A stretch of DNA of 18,129 bases from Chloroflexota bacterium. Its GTDB lineage: Bacteria; Chloroflexota; Dormibacteria; Dormibacterales; Dormibacteraceae. Positions 1 to 5,393 of the stretch are shown in pieces. The DNA is taken from the NCBI GenBank assembly GCA_005880345.1, contig VBGE01000009.1:1-18129 (forward strand), in the 5' to 3' direction. A program made the translations under genes and the position numbers. Every line of letters starts with the position of its first letter. Position 1 is the stretch's first letter. The notes beneath the pieces are model-generated. The model was given only the letters and a program-made list of their open reading frames with translations, did no database searches and was not told where the DNA came from.

Positions 1-500
1 TCATCCTCGGGCCGGCCACCGCGGGCGCGATCCTCAGCGCCGTCCTCCTCGGTCAGTTCTTGAGCACGATAGACAGATCTCGCGTCCTGGCCGGTTCGCT
101 GCTGGCCAATGGAGCCACGCTCGTGGCGCTGGCCGCGGTGCCCCAGGCGATGCACCACTTTCCCGACCTGCAGGTCCACAACCGGATCACCGGGGCGACG
201 TTCAGCTTCCTGCTCGGCATCGAGTTCGGGGCGATCCTCATCCCCGCCATCACCTACCTGATGGAGTCGACCAGCGACGCCATCCGGGGCCGCATCTTCG
301 CCCTGCTCTACATGGTCATCAACGGCGTGTCGGCGATCCCGGTCCTTCTCGCCGCGGCCCTCGCCGACAGCATCGGCACGGCGCAAGTGCTGGGCGGTCT
401 TGGGGTGCTGCTGCTGGGTGGCGGGGTAGGCGTCATTGCCGGCGGGCTGCACGTAAGCGCGCCACAACCAGAACCAACGCAATCAGCAAAAGGACCGTGA
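1..500 (+). CDS. MFS transporter, C-terminal part (5' end outside the window)
   Basis: The reading frame is already open at base 3 and ends at TGA 498-500, so only about the last 165 residues are visible. They form five hydrophobic stretches separated by short charged loops, as in the second half of a 12-helix major facilitator. The loop containing DAIRGRIFAL (bases about 273-305) resembles the RGRVFAL-type loop of the MFS_3/enterobactin-exporter-like branch, which suggests a proton-driven efflux pump in the cytoplasmic membrane; the substrate cannot be read from this part. A TTG at 60 lies inside a helix and is not a real start. The short C-terminal tail is rich in Pro, Gln and Glu. Its last 68 bp overlap the 3' end of the oppositely oriented DedA gene. 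The general class is fairly secure; the subfamily is an inference. Confidence 0.8.
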   Translation, partial: ILGPATAGAILSAVLLGQFLSTIDRSRVLAGSLLANGATLVALAAVPQAMHHFPDLQVHNRITGATFSFLLGIEFGAILIPAITYLMESTSDAIRGRIFALLYMVINGVSAIPVLLAAALADSIGTAQVLGGLGVLLLGGGVGVIAGGLHVSAPQPEPTQSAKGP

Positions 501-1023
501 GGCCGCCGATCCCGACCGCGCGGATGATCGTCTCCAGGAGTGGAAGGTTGTTGCCGAGGATGTAGCCGGCCACTCCGACCGCGGCAGCCCACAGCAGTCC
601 GCCCACCGCGCTGAATACCTGAAACCGCCAGAACGGCATGCGCGCCATGCCGGCCAGCATCGAAGCCCAGGTTCGCAAGCCGAGCACAAATCGCGCCGTG
701 ATCACCGCCTTGTCGCCGTGCCGCGCGAAGAACAACTCGGCATGCGCCAGGTGCTCTGGCCTGATGTGAAACAGGTGCCCGAACCTCTCCACGAAGGGCC
801 GGCCGCCTCGATAGCCCAGCAGGTAGCCGAGGTCGGCGCCCGCGGTCGCGCCGAGAAAGCCGAAGAGGATGACCAGCGCCAGTGAGTGGTGGCGGATCGC
901 CGCCCACGCCGCCGCGGCGAGCAGCAATGCCTCGCCGGGAAACGGCACGCCCGAGCTTTCGATCAGGATGCCGAGCCCGGCGGACGGATAGCCGAGCGCG
1001 TCGACGATTGCGGGCCAATTCAC
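433..1023 (-). CDS. DedA family membrane protein (VTT/SNARE-associated domain)
   Basis: This encodes a 196-residue integral membrane protein of the DedA/VTT superfamily, whose better-studied members move lipids such as undecaprenyl phosphate or phosphatidylethanolamine across the membrane. Family hallmarks are visible: an N-terminal re-entrant segment with SSGVPFPGEALLL, the G-x-x-x-G-x-x-x-GYLLGYRGG stretch, then FARHGDKAVITARFVLGLRTWASMLAG, and two hydrophobic C-terminal helices ending in a basic tail. The frame is open further upstream, to about 1185, but those residues are not DedA-like. I chose GTG at 1023 because it begins with the amphipathic VNWPAIVDAL segment and has a strong GGGGAGGA ribosome-binding site about 7 bases upstream. 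That site is part of the inverted repeat at 1028-1077. The gene faces away from thrS and converges on the MFS gene. The lipid substrate is not predictable. Confidence 0.88.
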   Translation of the reverse strand: MNWPAIVDALGYPSAGLGILIESSGVPFPGEALLLAAAAWAAIRHHSLALVILFGFLGATAGADLGYLLGYRGGRPFVERFGHLFHIRPEHLAHAELFFARHGDKAVITARFVLGLRTWASMLAGMARMPFWRFQVFSAVGGLLWAAAVGVAGYILGNNLPLLETIIRAVGIGGLTVLLLIALVLVVARLRAARRQ

Positions 1024-1027
1024 GCTC

Positions 1028-1077
1028 GCTCCTCCCCATTCATGGGGAGGTGTCGCCGAAGGCGACGGAGGGGCTGA
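1028..1077. repeat. REP-like palindromic element, copy 1
   Basis: Two adjacent inverted repeats are present. CCTCCCCAT (1031-1039) pairs with ATGGGGAGG (1042-1050), and GTCGCC (1052-1057) pairs with GGCGAC (1061-1066) around a GAA loop. The block ends in GGAGGGG. A diverged relative occurs at 18040-18087, sharing the ATGGGGAGGTG core and the CCGAAGG loop. The element fills most of the gap between the divergent DedA and thrS genes and supplies the DedA ribosome-binding site. Its similarity to REP/BIME-type elements is an inference from form; genome-wide copy number is unknown. Confidence 0.6.
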
Positions 1078-1100
1078 CTCATCGAACACAAGGCGGTTCA

Positions 1101-1106
1101 TATACT
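1101..1106 (+). promoter_or_regulatory. Putative -10 hexamer TATACT of thrS
   Basis: TATACT matches the TATAAT consensus at five of six positions and lies 10 bases before the thrS ATG. Transcription from it would start about 4-6 bases before the ATG, which fits the lack of a Shine-Dalgarno sequence there. There is no good -35 at 16-18 bp; a CTGACT at 1074-1079 is 21 bp away. This is a motif call only. Confidence 0.4.
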
Positions 1107-1116
1107 GGACGACCCC

Positions 1117-2898
1117 ATGGCCGGATACGGCGACCACGAGGTCAGCGACGATCCCCTCCAGATCCTGCGGCACTCGACCGCGCATCTGCTCGCGGCCGCC
1201 GTCACCGAGCTCTACCCCGGCGTGAAGTACGCGATCGGCCCGGCGATCAAAGAGCCGCCAGGCTTCTACTACGACTTCGACTTCGGCAAACAGGTGTCGG
1301 ACGCGGAGCTGCCGGCCATCGAGTCACGCATGCGGCGGCTGGCGAACGCAGACATTCCTTACGTTCATGAGGTTCTGCCGCGCGAGCAGGCCATCGAGGA
1401 GTTTCGCAAGCGCGGGCAGGACTACAAGCTCGAGCTGATCGCGGACAAGGTCTCCGGGGATGGCGTCAGCGTCTACCGCACGGGCGATTTTCTGGACCTG
1501 TGCCTTGGCCCGCACGTCAGGTCGACCCGAGACATCAAGGCTTTCAAGCTGCAGCGGATCTCGGGTGCCTACTGGCGCGGCGACGAGAAGCGCCCGCAGC
1601 TGACCCGCATCTACGGCACCGCGTGGCAGACGCAGCGCGAGCTCGACGACTACCTGAAGTTCCTCGAGGAGGCCGAGAAGCGAGACCACAAAAAGCTCGG
1701 CAAAGATCTGAAGCTCTTCACGGTCGACGACCGCGTCGGGCCGGGCCTGCCCCTGTGGCTGCCGGATGGCGCGACCATCCGCCGAGAGCTGGAGCGATTC
1801 ATCGTCGACGAGGAGCTGATGCGCGGGTACCTGCATGTGCGCACGCCGGATGTCGCGCGGCTCGACCTGTACCGCCAGAGCGGGCACGCCCAGCTCTATG
1901 CGGAGTACATGTATCCGCCGATGCGGTTTGAGGACGGCGAGGAGCTCGAGCTCCGGCCCGTCAACTGCCCACACCACATCGTCGTGTATCAGACCGAGCT
2001 GCGCAGCTACCGCGACCTGCCGCTGCGCATCGCGGAGATCGGCAATAACTGGCGCTACGAGCGCTCGGGCACCCTGGCCGGAATGAATCGGGTCCGAGCA
2101 TTTGCCCTCAACGACGCGCATATCTTCTGCACGCCCGAGCAGCTGATGGACGAGGTCAAGGGCGCCATTGACCTCGCGCTGTACTTCTCGAAGGTGCTCG
2201 GCATCGACGAATTTTCCTACCGCCTCTCGACGCGGGACGACGTCAAGGACAAGTGGCTCGGCACCGAGGAGCAGTGGGAGGAGGCGCAGGCGGCGTTGGC
2301 CGAAGCCCTCGAGTCGATGGGGCAGACGTACGAGGTGGGGAAGGGAGAGGCGGCCTTCTACGGTCCGAAGATCGATTTCCAGGTGCGCGACGCGCATCGC
2401 CGGGAGTTCACGAACTCCACGGTGCAGGTGGATTTCCAGCTGCCCCAGCGGTTCGAGCTCGAGTACGTGGCCGAGGATGGGGCACGCAAGCGTCCTGTGA
2501 TGGTGCATCGCGGGGCAGCCGGGTCGATGGAGCGGCTGTTCAGCTACCTCATCGAGCGCTACGCCGGCGCTTTCCCCACGTGGCTGCATCCGACGCAGGT
2601 CGTCGTCACGCCGATCGCCGACGCGCACAACGAATACGCGCAGGAGGTGGCTGCTCGCCTGCGTGCGTCACGGGTCCGGGTCGAGGTCGACCGCCGCTCG
2701 GAGCGCCTTGACCGCAAGATCCGTGACGCGAAGCTCAAAAAGGTGCCGTATGTCGCAGTCGTGGGCGGCAAAGAGGTGGAGTCCGGGCACGTCAACGCCC
2801 AGAACCGCGCGGGGGAGAAAGTCGACATGGCCCTCGAGTCCTTCGTCGAGATGCTCACCGCGGAGATCGCCGAGCGGCGCCGGCCGCCTCAGCGCTAG
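1117..2898 (+). CDS. thrS: Threonyl-tRNA synthetase lacking the TGS domain
   Basis: This class II synthetase charges tRNA-Thr in the cytoplasm. The protein has 593 residues against about 640 in E. coli and begins directly in the second N-terminal (editing) domain, so the ubiquitin-like TGS domain is absent. The editing site is intact: HSTAH at 19-23 and Cys129/His133 in DLCLGPHV match the HxxxH and CxxxH sets that remove mischarged Ser-tRNA. The catalytic zinc ligands are present as Cys284 (RPVNCPHH), His335 (DAHIFC) and His464 (MVHRG). The C-terminal anticodon-binding domain begins near HPTQVVVTPI. ATG 1117 has no clear ribosome-binding site, and no frame upstream could encode a TGS domain before the divergent DedA gene. 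It lies 45 bp before the small exported protein. The function is essentially certain. Confidence 0.97.
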   Translation: MAGYGDHEVSDDPLQILRHSTAHLLAAAVTELYPGVKYAIGPAIKEPPGFYYDFDFGKQVSDAELPAIESRMRRLANADIPYVHEVLPREQAIEEFRKRGQDYKLELIADKVSGDGVSVYRTGDFLDLCLGPHVRSTRDIKAFKLQRISGAYWRGDEKRPQLTRIYGTAWQTQRELDDYLKFLEEAEKRDHKKLGKDLKLFTVDDRVGPGLPLWLPDGATIRRELERFIVDEELMRGYLHVRTPDVARLDLYRQSGHAQLYAEYMYPPMRFEDGEELELRPVNCPHHIVVYQTELRSYRDLPLRIAEIGNNWRYERSGTLAGMNRVRAFALNDAHIFCTPEQLMDEVKGAIDLALYFSKVLGIDEFSYRLSTRDDVKDKWLGTEEQWEEAQAALAEALESMGQTYEVGKGEAAFYGPKIDFQVRDAHRREFTNSTVQVDFQLPQRFELEYVAEDGARKRPVMVHRGAAGSMERLFSYLIERYAGAFPTWLHPTQVVVTPIADAHNEYAQEVAARLRASRVRVEVDRRSERLDRKIRDAKLKKVPYVAVVGGKEVESGHVNAQNRAGEKVDMALESFVEMLTAEIAERRRPPQR

Positions 2899-2943
2899 GC
2901 TGGGATACGCGGGGCGTTTCTTCAGGCTGTGCAGGAGGTGTTG

Positions 2944-3222
2944 ATGAAGAACGGACGGTTCCTTGTCGCTGCCATCGGATCGATCACTGCGGTGATGCTC
3001 AGCGCGGCACCCGCGCTGGCGGACGACACCGGCTATCACGCCAACCCGAACGCGAGCGTCGACGGCCAGTGTCACGGCGCATTCGGCGCGTTTTCGCACA
3101 ACTTTCAGTTCTCCCCCGGCTTCCAGCCGCCGACTGACGCACACGCCGACAAGGCGGCCGGCGTGAATGGAGACGGCAACCTCTTCAACCCGAACGCCGA
3201 GAAGATAGGAAGCTGCGGCTGA
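2944..3222 (+). CDS. Small exported protein of unknown function
   Basis: I do not recognise the family. The product has 92 residues and starts with a textbook Sec signal peptide: a basic N-terminus (MKNGR), a hydrophobic core and an AlaLeuAla signal-peptidase site at about residues 24-26, followed by Asp-Asp. The mature part, about 66 residues, is hydrophilic and rich in Asn, Gly, His, Phe and Pro. It has two cysteines, one early (GQCHG) and one almost at the end (SCG), which could form a disulfide outside the cell. ATG 2944 is preferred because AGGAGG (2933-2938) lies 5 bases upstream; GTG 2929 and TTG 2941 in the same frame are less well placed. It sits between thrS and the infC leader, with no contextual clue to its role. 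It may be co-transcribed with thrS. Confidence 0.75.
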   Translation: MKNGRFLVAAIGSITAVMLSAAPALADDTGYHANPNASVDGQCHGAFGAFSHNFQFSPGFQPPTDAHADKAAGVNGDGNLFNPNAEKIGSCG

Positions 3223-3231
3223 GGTCGCGCA

Positions 3232-3258
3232 CGGGCCGCCGCCGCCCCGCGCGGCCCG
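3232..3258 (+). other. Strong GC hairpin after the small exported-protein gene
   Basis: CGGGCCGC (3232-3239) pairs perfectly with GCGGCCCG (3251-3258) around an 11-base loop, starting 9 bases after the stop codon. There is no T-tract after it, so it is not a canonical intrinsic terminator. It could stabilise the 3' end of the transcript or mark a factor-dependent end. Between here and the infC leader only a weak -10-like TACCAT (3302-3307) was seen, without a matching -35. Confidence 0.4.
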
Positions 3259-3319
3259 GGCTTCCTCAGCTGTCGAGGTGCACGCCGGGTTACGTTTCCG
3301 GTACCATCCACGCTCTGAA

Positions 3320-3448
3320 GAAGGGCGCCGCCCTCACCCCAAGGGTTCTGCCCAAAAGGGTTCTCGAAGCGGACGGCCCTTGCTGTCCGTTTTGTTTTAT
3401 GTAGGTGGAGGAATAGAGCAACCCTGAATTTGGCCGAGGTAGCGTCCC
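3320..3448 (+). promoter_or_regulatory. infC leader, probable attenuation region
   Basis: This non-coding stretch holds several mutually exclusive pairings ahead of infC. AAGGGTTCT occurs twice, at 3341-3349 and 3356-3364. AAGGG in each copy, and AAGGGC at 3321-3326, can pair with CCCTT at 3377-3381, inside the terminator hairpin at 3370-3389, so forming either one would compete with the terminator. Downstream come a strong GGAGG at 3407-3411 with no good start codon after it, and GAGGT at 3436-3440, which suits AUA 3449. In B. subtilis the infC-rpmI-rplT operon is controlled by an L20-binding leader with a terminator. The same type of control here is inferred from position and architecture only; I cannot see a clear L20-binding consensus. 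Confidence 0.5.
3370..3398 (+). terminator. Intrinsic terminator in the infC leader
   Basis: CGGACGGC (3370-3377) pairs with GCTGTCCG (3382-3389), with one G-U pair and a CCTT loop, followed by TTTTGTTTT (3390-3398). It is the only textbook Rho-independent terminator I found in the window. It lies 51 bases upstream of the proposed infC start and 147 bases after the preceding gene. Either it ends the thrS transcript or, more likely given the competing repeats upstream, it acts as an attenuator for infC-rpmI-rplT. Confidence 0.75.
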
Positions 3449-3997
3449 ATACCGTTTAAAGAGCTAAGGATCAACGATCAGATCCGGAGCTCCGAAGTGC
3501 GTCTGATCGATGACCAGAACAACCAGCTCGGCGTCCTTTCGCTCGACGCCGCGCTGCGCATTGCAAACGAGAAAGGGCTCGACCTCGTCGAGGTGGCGCC
3601 GCAAGCCAGCCCGCCGGTCTGCCGCCTGATTGACTACGGACGCTACAAGTTCGAGACGGTCAAGAAGGAGAAAGACCAGCGGCGCAAGCAGAACGTCACC
3701 AAGCTGAAGGAGATGAAGCTGCGGCCGAAGGTCGCCGAGCACGATTTCCAGACCAAGTTCAAGGGTTTGCGACAGTTCCTCGAAGCAGGAGAGAAGGTCA
3801 AGGTGACGATCATGTTCAGGGGCCGCGAGATGGTCCACCAGGATATCGGCAGGCGGATCCTCGATCGCGTCGCGGACGACGCCAAGCCGTTCGCGGTCGT
3901 CGAGCGCCAGCCGCTGCTCGAGGGCAGAAACCTCTTCATGATCCTCGCGCCCACACGCCAGGCGGCCGCGAAGGAGGCCCAACCGACCAGTGCCTAA
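3449..3997 (+). CDS. infC: Translation initiation factor IF-3, probable AUA start
   Basis: IF3 binds the 30S subunit, prevents premature 50S joining and rejects wrong initiator codons. The N-domain (EVRLIDDQNNQLGVLSLDAA, then LDLVEVAPQASPPVCRLIDYG), a lysine-rich linker and the C-domain (FRGREMVHQDIGRRILDRV to LAPTRQ) are all present. The first ordinary start is GTG 3497, but the conserved stretch LRINDQIRSSE continues upstream in frame, until a TAG at 3440-3442. The only candidate starts there are AUA 3449 and AUC 3470 or 3482. AUA 3449 has GAGGT (3436-3440) 8 bases upstream and gives 182 residues, the normal length. infC is known for AUU, AUC or AUA starts, which let IF3 repress its own synthesis. 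GTG 3497 also has a GGAG upstream, so an internal start is possible. The end overlaps rpmI by 8 bp. Confidence 0.93.
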   Translation: MPFKELRINDQIRSSEVRLIDDQNNQLGVLSLDAALRIANEKGLDLVEVAPQASPPVCRLIDYGRYKFETVKKEKDQRRKQNVTKLKEMKLRPKVAEHDFQTKFKGLRQFLEAGEKVKVTIMFRGREMVHQDIGRRILDRVADDAKPFAVVERQPLLEGRNLFMILAPTRQAAAKEAQPTSA

Positions 3998-4184
3998 GTT
4001 GAAGACGCGGAAAGGCATCTCGAAGCGCGTGCGGGTGACCCGCAACGGCAAGCTCGTGCGTCGCAACTCGTGGACCAGCCACCGCCTCCACCAGAAGTCG
4101 AAGACGCACAAGCGCAAGGATCACACCGAGCAGCCGGTCTCCAAGGCCGACCGCAAGACCGTGAGACGGGCGCTCGGGGTTTAA
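3990..4184 (+). CDS. rpmI: Ribosomal protein L35
   Basis: This encodes the 64-residue, very basic large-subunit protein L35. The sequence follows the family pattern: PKLKTRKGISKRVRVTRNGK, then the RRNSWTSHRLHQKS segment, and RKDHTEQPVSKADRKTVRRAL at the end, including the usual Ser/His-rich middle. The GTG start at 3990 gives the invariant N-terminal Pro-Lys-Leu-Lys-Thr and overlaps the end of infC by 8 bp, so translational coupling to IF3 is likely. AAGGAGG at 3971-3977 lies 12 bases upstream, slightly far. The infC-rpmI-rplT order is one of the most conserved ribosomal operons. Confidence 0.97.
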   Translation: MPKLKTRKGISKRVRVTRNGKLVRRNSWTSHRLHQKSKTHKRKDHTEQPVSKADRKTVRRALGV

Positions 4185-4190
4185 CGAGAG

Positions 4191-4544
4191 ATGGCTCGAG
4201 TCAAGCGCGGCGTACCGGCGCATCGCCGCCACAAGTCGATCCTCGACCGCGCCAAGGGCTTCCGGCTTTCCAAGAAGCTCCTGTTCCGGCCGGCCAACGA
4301 GGCCGTCCTGCACGCGCTCGCTTACGCGTTTCGCGACCGCCGTCGTCGCAAGCGCGAGATGCGCAGGTTGTGGATCGCCCGGATCAACGCCGCTTCGAGG
4401 CAGTCGGGGCTGCCCTACAACAAGCTGATGCACGGCCTTCGCCAGGCCGGTGTGGAGATCGACCGCAAGATGCTGGCTGACCTGGCCGTGCGCGACAGCG
4501 GTTCCTTTGCCCGGCTGGTGGAGGTTGCAAAGAAAGCTCTCTAG
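4191..4544 (+). CDS. rplT: Ribosomal protein L20
   Basis: L20 binds 23S rRNA early in 50S assembly; in several bacteria it also represses its own operon by binding the leader mRNA. The 117-residue product is full length. It has the basic N-terminal arm ([22 protein letters not shown]), the [21 protein letters not shown] helix and the C-terminal globular part with [27 protein letters not shown]. It begins 6 bases after rpmI, with a weak CGAGAG site directly before ATG. A 78-bp gap containing a structured palindromic element separates its stop from the ATG chosen for trmH. Confidence 0.98.
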   Translation: MARVKRGVPAHRRHKSILDRAKGFRLSKKLLFRPANEAVLHALAYAFRDRRRRKREMRRLWIARINAASRQSGLPYNKLMHGLRQAGVEIDRKMLADLAVRDSGSFARLVEVAKKAL

Positions 4545-4555
4545 AACAGACCCAA

Positions 4556-4652
4556 CCTGCTGGGAAAGAGAGCAGGCGCGCTTGCCCCGCCGTCAGGCGG
4601 GGTGGGCTTTGCCCACGCGCCGATGAGAGGAAACCGACCGGTTTCCTCTCAT
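4556..4652. repeat. Compound palindromic element between rplT and trmH
   Basis: The single strand can fold into a near-complete branched structure. GGCGCG (4575-4580) pairs with CGCGCC (4616-4621) and encloses two hairpins: CCCCGCC/GGCGGGG (4585-4591/4596-4602) and TGGGC/GCCCA (4603-4607/4611-4615). It is followed at once by a perfect 14-bp inverted repeat, ATGAGAGGAAACCG (4623-4636) and its complement (4639-4652), separated by two bases. CCTGCT/AGCAGG (4556-4561/4571-4576) offers an alternative fold that competes with the outer stem. There is no T-tract. The last repeat overlaps the possible start codons of trmH. Confidence 0.6.
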
Positions 4653-5393
4653 GGTTCTGACCAGCTGATCTCGAGCCCGGACAACGAGATCGTCCGCCGC
4701 TTGCGGCGTCTCGCCCACCGGCGCGAGCCAGGCTTCGTCCTCCTGGAAGGCCCGCGCGTGCTCGCCGAAGCGAAAGCCGCCGGTCTCGAGTTCGACGTGA
4801 TCGCCGTGCGCGAGGGCGATCGGCTCCCGTTTCACACCGAATCGCGCGTCACGCTGACGCCGGCCGCGTTTCGTGCAGCGACCCAGACCGTCACGCCGCA
4901 AGGCGCCATCGCCGTCGCCCGCGTGCATGAAGCCACACCGGTCGAAGCCATCGAGGCGGCACGCCTGGCGCGCTGGCCGCTCATCGTGCTCGACCGCGTG
5001 CAGGATCCGGGCAACGTGGGCGCGATCGCCCGCACCGCGGCCGCCGCCGGCGCGCCCGCCCTGGCTGTGCTGCCAGGGACGGCCGACCCTTTCGGGCCGA
5101 AAGCCGTGCGCGCCTCGGCAGGCAACGTCTTCCGGCTCAAGCTCGCGCGCGTCCAATGGAAGGACCTGGCTGAGCTGGATGGCTACGGCGCGGCGCCGTC
5201 GGGCGGAGCGCCGCTGGCCGAGGCGCCGATAGAGTCTGCGGGCATGGTCGTGCTCGGCAGTGAGGCGCATGGTTTGTCGCGCCAGGACTTGAGGCTCGTC
5301 ACGGTTCCGCTCACCGAAGGCGTGGAATCGCTCAACGTGGCCGCGGCTGCCGCGCTGATCCTGTTCGAGATCCGGCGGAGGCTTACAGCTTGA
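4623..5393 (+). CDS. TrmH/SpoU family rRNA (guanosine-2'-O-)methyltransferase
   Basis: This encodes a SPOUT-class RNA 2'-O-ribose methyltransferase using S-adenosylmethionine. An N-terminal substrate-binding part (ISSPDNEIVRRLRRLAHRREPGFVLLEGPRVL) is followed by the trefoil-knot domain with all three motifs: LDRVQDPGNVGAIARTA, VVLGSEAHGLS and VPLTEGVESLNVAAAAALILFEI. Members beside pheST generally modify 23S rRNA, though the target nucleotide is not readable. The start is uncertain. Recognisable homology begins at about 4668, but the only upstream starts in frame are CTG 4665, ATG 4623 (inside a palindrome) and GTG 4602. None has a good ribosome-binding site. I give ATG 4623, about 256 residues. 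The stop overlaps the pheS start as TTGA. Confidence 0.9.
   Translation: MRGNRPVSSHGSDQLISSPDNEIVRRLRRLAHRREPGFVLLEGPRVLAEAKAAGLEFDVIAVREGDRLPFHTESRVTLTPAAFRAATQTVTPQGAIAVARVHEATPVEAIEAARLARWPLIVLDRVQDPGNVGAIARTAAAAGAPALAVLPGTADPFGPKAVRASAGNVFRLKLARVQWKDLAELDGYGAAPSGGAPLAEAPIESAGMVVLGSEAHGLSRQDLRLVTVPLTEGVESLNVAAAAALILFEIRRRLTA

Noticed and set aside
1028..1185. Upstream extension of the DedA frame to 1185
   Set aside because: The added residues are not DedA-like, pass through a palindromic repeat and overlap the thrS start; GTG 1023 has a strong ribosome-binding site.
1324..2628. 434-codon open frame on the - strand opposite thrS
   Set aside because: Antisense shadow of a secure gene, with no domain.
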